Shown here piece by piece: positions 58,216 to 64,000 of a stretch of 64,000 nucleotides of DNA; position 1 is the first letter of the stretch; the number at the start of each line of letters is the position of its first letter. A program made the position numbers and the translations under genes. The notes under the pieces are model-generated. The model was not told the DNA's origin and made no database searches. It was given only the letters and a program-made list of their open reading frames with translations. This DNA comes from Clostridia bacterium (GTDB taxonomy: Bacteria; Bacillota; Peptococcia; DRI-13; SM3-B62). The stretch is taken from contig JAHDSQ010000003.1 in assembly GCA_018432615.1 (NCBI GenBank), forward strand, positions 1 through 64,000, written 5' to 3'.

Positions 58216-59250
58216 ATGAGAAGAAGAATTGTGAAATGGACAATTATCGCCCTTATAGCCAGCGTTATTTCGGGAACGGCGGCCTTTTACTATATGCGGG
58301 TGTATGCTCCTGAAAAAATCAATTTTGATTTGTTGACCAATCAAAAGGAGAAGGAACAGGTTGAGGAAGAGGAGGTTCCTTATCCCGATTGGCAAGAGAG
58401 GGAGCGCGTGCGCGCCCTTGCCGTGGTGATGGACAATACGGAGAGTGCGCGGCCGCAGTCGGGATTGGAGTACGCGGAGACTGTTTTAGAATTACCGGTT
58501 GAGGGTGGCTTAACGCGGCTTTTGGCCATCATAGCTACCGACGATATTATCACGGTCGGACCGATAAGGAGTATCAGGCCTTATATCGTTGATTTGGCCA
58601 AGGAATACAATGGTGTGATTGTGCATGCGGGCGGTTCACAACAAGCCCTTGAACAGGTAGAGGATAACAAGGTGGAACATCTGGACGAGATATATGGCAA
58701 AAATCTTGTCAGTGCCGCTTTTTGGCGTTTGCCGGACAGACAAAAACCCCACAATCTTTATGCCAGTATCGATAGTCTGCGCAAGGTATGTGGAGAACTG
58801 AAGTATAACTTAACTGAGCCGCCCCGTCAGCGTCCAACACTTTTGTCTGATGAGGAGGTTAACGGTGAGGATGCGGAAGACATTACGATTTATTATCCCA
58901 ACAGAAAAAGCGTAGTTCAGTATTTGTACGATAAGGAAGAGAAGATATTTATAAGGCATATGGCGGATAAACCTCATGAGAGCGAACAGGGTAAGCATTT
59001 AACAACACCGAACATTATTATTCAATATGTTTCGTACCGTTATCTCGATGGTGACGGGCGTATACAGTTGATTATGCACGGAAAAGGGGAGGCTTTGATA
59101 TTTAGAGAAGGCAAGGTAGTCAGCGGGGTTTGGCAGAAAGAACCGGGGGGATTCACAAAATTTGTGGACAGGCAAGGAAAAGAAATACCGTTATTAGACG
59201 GCCCGGTTTGGATCCAGGTGGTATTAAAGGGCATGAGAGTAGATTATTGA
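58216..59250 (+). CDS. DUF3048 (YerB-like) lipoprotein/membrane protein
   Basis: A 344-residue protein with an N-terminal membrane helix (about 6-26) and the DUF3048 domain: AVVMDNTESARPQSGL and GPIRSIRPYIVDLA are diagnostic, as is the C-terminal GPVWIQVV segment. The ATG at 58216 has AAAGGGG 8 bases upstream. The function of the family is unknown. Confidence 0.87.
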   Translation: MRRRIVKWTIIALIASVISGTAAFYYMRVYAPEKINFDLLTNQKEKEQVEEEEVPYPDWQERERVRALAVVMDNTESARPQSGLEYAETVLELPVEGGLTRLLAIIATDDIITVGPIRSIRPYIVDLAKEYNGVIVHAGGSQQALEQVEDNKVEHLDEIYGKNLVSAAFWRLPDRQKPHNLYASIDSLRKVCGELKYNLTEPPRQRPTLLSDEEVNGEDAEDITIYYPNRKSVVQYLYDKEEKIFIRHMADKPHESEQGKHLTTPNIIIQYVSYRYLDGDGRIQLIMHGKGEALIFREGKVVSGVWQKEPGGFTKFVDRQGKEIPLLDGPVWIQVVLKGMRVDY

Positions 59251-59260
59251 GGTGAAGCTA

Positions 59261-59674
59261 TTGAAGAAGGAATTATTGATAGAAGCTGCTGTATGTGCAA
59301 GAGAAAGGGCGTACGCTCCGTATTCAGGCTTTAAGGTAGGAGCGGCTTTGCTGACGTGTGAGGGGAAAATATATCAAGGCTGTAATGTGGAAAACGCATC
59401 ATATGGTCTCACTGTTTGTGCGGAAAGGGTCGCTCTTCTTAAAGCGGTTTCCGAGGGTGAAAAGGACTTTAAGGCCTTGGCGTTAGTGACGGATAGTGCC
59501 GAACCGGTTTCACCTTGCGGAGCTTGCAGACAGGTGATGGCCGAATTTGCGCCTGAGATGGCGGTAATAGTGGCAAATCTTCAGGGTAAGCATTATCAAA
59601 CTACAGTGAAAGAGCTTTTGCCGCAGTATTTTTCTGCGAAAGCATTTGAAGGAGGCGGAGAAAATAGAGAATGA
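59261..59674 (+). CDS. cdd: Cytidine deaminase
   Basis: Zinc-dependent deaminase of 137 residues converting cytidine to uridine. NVENASYGLTVCAERVAL supplies the CAE motif (Cys ligand and catalytic Glu), and PCGACRQ the other two Cys ligands. The TTG at 59261 is preferred (GAGGTGA 5 bases upstream) over the GTG at 59252, which overlaps that site. The gene order cdd-era is that of Bacillus. Confidence 0.93.
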   Translation: MKKELLIEAAVCARERAYAPYSGFKVGAALLTCEGKIYQGCNVENASYGLTVCAERVALLKAVSEGEKDFKALALVTDSAEPVSPCGACRQVMAEFAPEMAVIVANLQGKHYQTTVKELLPQYFSAKAFEGGGENRE

Positions 59675-60560
59675 CTTTAAATCCGGATTTGTATCTATCA
59701 TAGGGCGTCCCAATGCGGGAAAATCCACGTTGATGAATAAGCTGATTGGCAAAAAAATCGTTATTACCTCCGATAAGCCTCAAACCACGAGGAACAAAAT
59801 TGTTGGGATTCTGACGGGAAGCGATTGGCAGATGATTTTTTTGGATACGCCGGGGATACATAAACCCCAAGACAGGTTAGGGCAAAAGATGGTAAAGGCG
59901 GCGTTAAATACTCTGAATGAAGTGGAAGTGATTTACTACCTGATAGATGTGAGTGTGCCTTTTGGAGGCGGAGATGAGTTTATTATACGACGACTGGCAG
60001 AAATAAAGACGCCGGTTTTTTTGCTGCTCAATAAAATAGACCTTATCGATAAGGTCGAATTGCTTCCCTTGATCGAGTTTTATCGAAAAAAAGGCAACTG
60101 GCAGGAGATAATACCGGTATCGGCTGTCAGGGGCGACAATACTGATTCTTTGCTTGATTCCACAGTCGGGTTTCTAACTTCAGGACCACAATACTACCCC
60201 TCCGATTCCGTTACCGATCGCCCCGAGAGTTTTATTGTAACTGAATTTATCCGGGAAAAAGCGATCATGTTAACACGGGAGGAAATACCACATTCTGTTG
60301 CCGTCGGCATTGATCTGTTTGAAAAGCGTGAGAATGGGATTTTGCATATTGTTGCTACCATTTACATCGAGAGGAACTCCCAAAAGGGAATACTGATTGG
60401 CAAAAAGGGTGAAATGCTAAAAAAAATCGGCAGCATGGCGCGCCGAGATATTGAAACTCTGTTGGGAGATAAAGTTTTTTTGGAATTGTGGGTTAAGGTA
60501 AAAGATGATTGGAGAAACAGAGAAAATTGTTTAAACGAATTTGGCTACGGCACTCAATAA
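59646..60560 (+). CDS. era: GTPase Era
   Basis: Ribosome-assembly GTPase of about 304 residues. G domain with GRPNAGKST, DTPGIH and NKIDLID, then a KH domain (GILIGKKGEMLKKIG) binding 16S rRNA. The start is unusual: TTG at 59646 overlaps cdd by 29 bases with no good ribosome site, while a strong AAGGAGG (59648-59654) lies just inside, followed by no in-frame ATG, GTG or TTG before the G domain. It ends 7 bases past the convergent feoB stop. Confidence 0.93.
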   Translation: MKEAEKIENDFKSGFVSIIGRPNAGKSTLMNKLIGKKIVITSDKPQTTRNKIVGILTGSDWQMIFLDTPGIHKPQDRLGQKMVKAALNTLNEVEVIYYLIDVSVPFGGGDEFIIRRLAEIKTPVFLLLNKIDLIDKVELLPLIEFYRKKGNWQEIIPVSAVRGDNTDSLLDSTVGFLTSGPQYYPSDSVTDRPESFIVTEFIREKAIMLTREEIPHSVAVGIDLFEKRENGILHIVATIYIERNSQKGILIGKKGEMLKKIGSMARRDIETLLGDKVFLELWVKVKDDWRNRENCLNEFGYGTQ

Positions 60561-62659
60561 AAGCCCAACAAAAGCCCGACTCTATAGGCGATAAAGCTTA
60601 CTATCCAAGCCAAAAGCGTTGTATAAGCGATAGAAAAGCCGGCCCATCCCCAACTGTTGGTTTCCTTGTAAATGATGGCAACGGTTGCGATACAGGGAAC
60701 ATAGATCAAAACAAACAGCATGAACACGTATGCGGTTAGAGGGGTAAAACCAGACTGAGATTTGATGCGCTCCGCTATGCTGCCGAATTCATCTGTGGAA
60801 TCGCCTGTCGTTGAGGAAGCGGAGGCTCTGTCTGATTCCTCAATACTATAGAGGGTTCCCAGTGTGCTGACGACTATTTCCTTGCCGGAAAAACCGGCCA
60901 GCAGAGCTATACCTGCCTTCCAGTCGAAACCTAGAGGCTTTATCAGGGGTTCGACGAAATGTCCGACCTTACCGGCATAACTAGCTTCCATGGTGGCAGG
61001 GCTAAGAGCATTTTCCGGTCCGTCCGGTGTGAGCGGGAGGGTAAAGAGTGCCCAAACAATCATAGAGGCTACAAGAATAACCGTGCCGGCCTTTTTAAGG
61101 TATAATAGGGCACGGAATTTTATTTGCAAAAGTACGCTTTTTACTGTAGGAAGCCTGTATGCCGGCAGTTCCATAACAAATGGTTCGGAATCCCCCGGTA
61201 AAACCCAGGTGCGGAAAATCTTCGCCATGACGAGAGCGAGCAGGATGCCGATAATGTAGATAGAAAACAGTACATTTCCTGCGACTTTCTGACTGAAAAA
61301 TGCGGCAGAAAAAAGCGTATAGACGGGCAACTTCGCTCCACAGCTCATTAAAGGAATTATTAGGATGGTCACAAAACGATCACGGGTGTTTTCCAGGGTT
61401 CGTGTTGACATGATGGCAGGAACTGAACAACCAAAACCTAAAACCATGGGAATAAAAGACTTTCCGTGCAAGCCAACTGCGTGCATCATCCTGTCGGTAA
61501 CAAAGGCGGCTCTGGCCATATAGCCGGTACCCTCCAGAAATGAGATGCCTAAGAAAAGAAGTAGGATGTTGGGCAAAAATATCAGTACACCGCCTACCCC
61601 GGCAATTATTCCGTCAATAAGCAGGGATTTAAAGAGACCGTCAGGCAGAACGATATCCAGTAAAGAAGCAAACCAGGCGATACCGGCATCAAGCAGTTCC
61701 ATCAGCGGTGTGCCAAGGGCAAAGGTGAACTGGAACAAGGCCCACATTAAGACGAGAAAAATCGGAAGACCTAACACCCGGTTGAGCAGGATAGAATCTA
61801 TCCGATCGGTCAGTGAGGCGTGCTCCCGGATATCATATTTTATAGTTTCACGACAAGTGCCGCGAATGAAGGCGTAACGGCCTTCAACAATGGTGATTTC
61901 CGGATCTTGTTTGAAATGTTTTCTCATAGCTTCTTGACTTTTTTTGACAGCAACCATGATGCTTTCTGCTTGGGGCTGTTTTTTTATATATGAGATTATT
62001 TCCTCATCATTTTCCAAGAGTTTGATTGCCAGCCAACGGCGGATATTTCGATTATTATCGGCGGTCTTCATAATAGTTAGGGGCAGAACTCTTTCAAGAG
62101 AGACGATTTGTTCCTCAATAACCTTGGCGTAGCGAGGTGTTTTATCTTGCAGGGTATTCTGACCGTCAGCCGTCGAAAGGACCATTTCCAGTAGCTCGGC
62201 AGTACCTTTGTTTTTACTTCCTACAACCGGAACGATGGGACAGCCTAGGAGTTGAGAAAGGAGCTCCTGATTGATTTTAATGCCTTGTGAATGAGCCATG
62301 TCACTCATATTGAGGGCAATCACAAGGGGAAGGTCCAATTCTATTAATTGGACTGTTAGATTTAAATTCCTTTCAAGATTTGTTGCGTCCACTATATTGA
62401 CGATAACGTCAATGTTTTCCTCTATCAGGAAATTTCTGGATACAACCTCCTCGGGAGAATAAGCAGAAAGACTGTAGGTACCGGGAAGGTCTATGACGTG
62501 TATTTTTGTATCTTTATATACAAGCGTGCCCTCGGCTTTTTCGACGGTAACTCCCGGATAGTTTCCCACGTGTTGATTAGAACCGGTTAAATTATTGAAA
62601 ATAGTTGTTTTGCCGGCATTTGGGTTGCCGGCCAGTGCAATGGTAAGTTTTCTTTTCAT
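60554..62659 (-). CDS. feoB: Ferrous iron transport protein FeoB
   Basis: A 701-residue ferrous iron transporter. The N-terminal G domain carries GNPNAGKTT and DLPGTYSL, followed by a GDI-like helical domain and the membrane domain with two Gate segments (GFGCSVPAIMSTR is one). It overlaps the convergent era by 7 bases at the stop. feoA lies 6 bases upstream. Regulation is probably by the adjacent DtxR-type repressor. Confidence 0.96.
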   Translation of the reverse strand: MKRKLTIALAGNPNAGKTTIFNNLTGSNQHVGNYPGVTVEKAEGTLVYKDTKIHVIDLPGTYSLSAYSPEEVVSRNFLIEENIDVIVNIVDATNLERNLNLTVQLIELDLPLVIALNMSDMAHSQGIKINQELLSQLLGCPIVPVVGSKNKGTAELLEMVLSTADGQNTLQDKTPRYAKVIEEQIVSLERVLPLTIMKTADNNRNIRRWLAIKLLENDEEIISYIKKQPQAESIMVAVKKSQEAMRKHFKQDPEITIVEGRYAFIRGTCRETIKYDIREHASLTDRIDSILLNRVLGLPIFLVLMWALFQFTFALGTPLMELLDAGIAWFASLLDIVLPDGLFKSLLIDGIIAGVGGVLIFLPNILLLFLGISFLEGTGYMARAAFVTDRMMHAVGLHGKSFIPMVLGFGCSVPAIMSTRTLENTRDRFVTILIIPLMSCGAKLPVYTLFSAAFFSQKVAGNVLFSIYIIGILLALVMAKIFRTWVLPGDSEPFVMELPAYRLPTVKSVLLQIKFRALLYLKKAGTVILVASMIVWALFTLPLTPDGPENALSPATMEASYAGKVGHFVEPLIKPLGFDWKAGIALLAGFSGKEIVVSTLGTLYSIEESDRASASSTTGDSTDEFGSIAERIKSQSGFTPLTAYVFMLFVLIYVPCIATVAIIYKETNSWGWAGFSIAYTTLLAWIVSFIAYRVGLLLGFY

Positions 62660-62665
62660 TTTATG

Positions 62666-62944
62666 CTATTCCTTTTCTAGTGGCTGTATTTCTACCGTAT
62701 CGGCTTCTTCTCGACGCAAGGACAGATAACAATTCCTTATTCTGATCTCAATAGGGTCACCCATTGGGGCACAACGCTCCATTGTGACATCCTCTCCCGG
62801 GACTACACCCATTTCAAGCAACCTCCGCCTGATAGGACCGTTGGCGCGAATGGCACAAATCCTTCCTCTTTTACCGGGTGCCAAATCGCTCAGTGTTCTT
62901 TCGCATGAGTGAAAACACTTTCTGGCTCTCCTGCGCATACGCAT
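62666..62944 (-). CDS. feoA: Ferrous iron transport protein FeoA
   Basis: A 92-residue SH3-like protein that helps FeoB. The RRRLLEMGVVPGEDVTME segment is typical. The ATG at 62944 is chosen for AAAGGAAG upstream. The N-terminus has a basic, Cys-containing extension (about 1-20) before the FeoA core. Confidence 0.9.
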   Translation of the reverse strand: MRMRRRARKCFHSCERTLSDLAPGKRGRICAIRANGPIRRRLLEMGVVPGEDVTMERCAPMGDPIEIRIRNCYLSLRREEADTVEIQPLEKE

Positions 62945-62983
62945 AATAATACTTCCTTTCAGCATTAGAAATATAATAAGGGG

Positions 62984-63373
62984 TCATTTAGTGAGATTTT
63001 CTCGCAAAAAAAGATATAATCTTTCTGAAGTATCCATGCTAATTGAGTGCTCCATAAGGCAGGCTTCTTTTTCAGCAGTTTTGTGGGGTACGCCGAGAAT
63101 GTGCACTAAAAAATCCTTTAATGCCCTGTGCCTTTGGCGTACCAGATGGGCTTGCTTTGCGCCCTCTTCAGTCAATTGGATCGGGCCGTATTTGTCATGT
63201 TGCAATAAACCCTGTTTGGACATGACTTTAACCATACCCGTAGCGCTTGGCTTTGTAACCTGTAAGTGGTTAGCCAAGTCTGTTATGCGAACGTTTTGTT
63301 CTCGTTCCGACAAATTGAGGATTGCTTCCAGATAGTCCTGAGACGATCTGGTCAGCGGTTCTTCTCTTCTCAT
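62984..63373 (-). CDS. DtxR/MntR family metal-dependent repressor
   Basis: A 129-residue regulator with an N-terminal winged helix (QDYLEAIL, ITDLANHLQVTKPSATGMVKVM) and the metal-binding dimerisation domain (EKEACLMEHSIS, with Cys-Glu-His metal ligand candidates). The SH3 domain of DtxR is absent, as in MntR. First gene of the feoAB unit. Iron or manganese specificity cannot be decided from sequence. Confidence 0.9.
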   Translation of the reverse strand: MRREEPLTRSSQDYLEAILNLSEREQNVRITDLANHLQVTKPSATGMVKVMSKQGLLQHDKYGPIQLTEEGAKQAHLVRQRHRALKDFLVHILGVPHKTAEKEACLMEHSISMDTSERLYLFLRENLTK

Positions 63374-63392
63374 TTGACAGCACCTACAATTA

Positions 63393-63410
63393 TGTTAGGA
63401 TTGACTAACA
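63393..63410. promoter_or_regulatory. Operator of the DtxR-type repressor
   Basis: TGTTAG-N6-CTAACA, centred at the expected transcription start of the leftward unit. It resembles TTAG-type operators of the DtxR/MntR family. Confidence 0.65.
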
Positions 63411-63418
63411 TCAGAAAC

Positions 63419-63447
63419 ATCGTAATACTTTTAAAACTACTTGTCAA
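63419..63447 (-). promoter_or_regulatory. Sigma-A promoter of the repressor-feoA-feoB unit
   Basis: On the minus strand TTGACA, a 17-base spacer and TACGAT. The operator lies just downstream. Confidence 0.7.
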
Positions 63448-63487
63448 GGCGATTATAGCTAATGGTGTGTTATCGTTAATAGGATTA

Positions 63488-63516
63488 TTGACACGGCGGT
63501 TAATAATTGTTAGAGT
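63488..63516 (+). promoter_or_regulatory. Candidate promoter of mgtE
   Basis: TTGACA (63488-63493), a 17-base spacer and a weak -10 TAGAGT (63511-63516), 158 bases before the mgtE start. Confidence 0.4.
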
Positions 63517-63610
63517 AAATTTGGCTTTTAATCATGTTTGGAGGTGGTTTTGGTGGATTCGTACCCTCCCGGTTGTAAGATGAAAGAATTTGATAGGAAA
63601 TATTTTAACA

Positions 63611-63656
63611 GCGGGGAGCAGAATCGCCAAATCGTTTGATTGTGCTTGCTTCCCGC
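63611..63656 (+). other. Hairpin in the mgtE leader
   Basis: GCGGGGAGCA (63611-63620) pairs with TGCTTCCCGC (63647-63656), allowing one G-T pair. It ends 18 bases before the start codon and close to the ribosome site AGAGGGGG. No M-box consensus is visible. Confidence 0.5.
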
Positions 63657-63673
63657 CAAGAGGGGGAAGCGTC

Positions 63674-64000
63674 TTGATAAAAGATAAAAAAATAGCGCCG
63701 AAGATGTTAAGAACGTACTATTTACAGCAGGATGAAGCTAAAGGCAAGGAGTTCCTTGCGATGTTTCAACCTGCGGATATTGCAGAAATCTTGGAAGATA
63801 TGGAGGCCGAGGTACAAAAATGGGTTATAGCTCTTTTAGATGATGAGAGGGCTGCCGATGTAGTCAATGAGTTGGAACCCGATGTGAGCAGGGAATTGTT
63901 AGGCCTTTTAAGCCCGGAAAGGGCTTCCAGGATTTTTGATGAGATGTCGCCCGACGATGTTGCTGATTTGTTGGGTGAGTTCTCAGACCAGGATCAGGAT
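63674..64000 (+). CDS. mgtE: Magnesium transporter MgtE, N-terminal part (cut by window end)
   Basis: The first 109 codons of an MgtE channel; the frame runs open to the last base. The visible part is the cytosolic N domain of helical repeats (FQPADIAEILEDMEAE, ELEPDVSRELLGLLSPE, MSPDDVADLLGEF), which senses magnesium in the family. CBS and membrane domains lie outside. TTG start with AGGGGG about 8 bases upstream. Preceded by a hairpin leader. Confidence 0.88.
   Translation, partial: MIKDKKIAPKMLRTYYLQQDEAKGKEFLAMFQPADIAEILEDMEAEVQKWVIALLDDERAADVVNELEPDVSRELLGLLSPERASRIFDEMSPDDVADLLGEFSDQDQD

Noticed and set aside
63540-63673. M-box magnesium riboswitch before mgtE
   Set aside because: The conserved M-box sequence blocks are not visible; only a simple hairpin is present.

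Overview
The window looks like the chromosome of an anaerobic, endospore-forming member of the Clostridia, of the Desulfotomaculum/Carboxydothermus/Peptococcaceae type. The evidence is the Firmicutes sporulation genes (spoIIP, yqfC, yqfD and a BclA-like collagen protein), the Bacillus/Clostridium gene order comEA-comEC-holA-rpsT-spoIIP-lepA-hemW-hrcA-grpE-dnaK-dnaJ-prmA-rsmE-mtaB-rpsU-yqeY, a T-box leader on leuS, many TTG/GTG starts with strong GGAGG sites, and an archaeal-like (group III) chaperonin inside the dnaK operon. The species cannot be named from this sequence alone. No rRNA, tRNA or CRISPR array was seen.

Region 1 (1-15974) is an accessory catabolic island. A PAS/AAA+/Fis-type sigma-54 activator (345-1730) is followed by three transcription units, each preceded by a near-consensus sigma-54 (-24/-12) promoter: a + unit (ketopantoate-reductase-like, 3-hydroxybutyryl-CoA dehydrogenase, crotonase); a - unit (cyclase/formamidase-like hydrolase, Na+/solute symporter with a C-terminal tandem winged-helix extension, lactonase-like MBL protein, DUF1097 membrane protein); and a + unit (CoA-transferase A and B, thiolase, BKACE/DUF849 beta-keto acid cleavage enzyme, C_GCAxxG_C_C protein, carnitine-dehydrogenase-like enzyme, second thiolase). 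Upstream of the promoters lies a shared dyad, TGTMG-N8-CKACA, which I propose as the activator's enhancer site. The same dyad plus a sigma-54 promoter recurs about 37 kb away, in front of a DUF169 gene (45463-46242). The genes make a coherent route: a 3-hydroxy acid is oxidised to a 3-keto acid; BKACE with acetyl-CoA converts this to acetoacetate plus an acyl-CoA; the CoA-transferase makes acetoacetyl-CoA; thiolase gives acetyl-CoA; and Hbd/crotonase provide a reductive branch towards crotonyl-CoA. The substrate is unknown.

Region 2 (15975-43784) is mostly conserved housekeeping. It holds T-box-leuS, a hexokinase of the eukaryotic sequence type, comEA-comEC, holA, rpsT, spoIIP, murJ and lepA-hemW. 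These are followed by a CIRCE-controlled heat-shock operon (hrcA, group III chaperonin, grpE, dnaK, dnaJ) running into prmA-rsmE-mtaB-hinT-rpsU-yqeY. A group IIC intron with its maturase (24336-26253) sits between a terminator hairpin and rpsT.

Region 3 (43785-48724) is a small accessory stretch. An IS1182-like element with a frameshifted transposase has inserted into, and duplicated, a palindromic terminator. It is followed by the DUF169 gene, a decayed transglycosylase fragment, a collagen-like spore-surface protein and a lytic transglycosylase. Region 4 (48725-64000) returns to conserved genes: nfeD-floA, yqfC-yqfD-phoH-pgpH-ybeY-CNNM/CorC, yerB-like, cdd, era, then a divergent DtxR-feoA-feoB iron module and the start of mgtE, cut by the window end.
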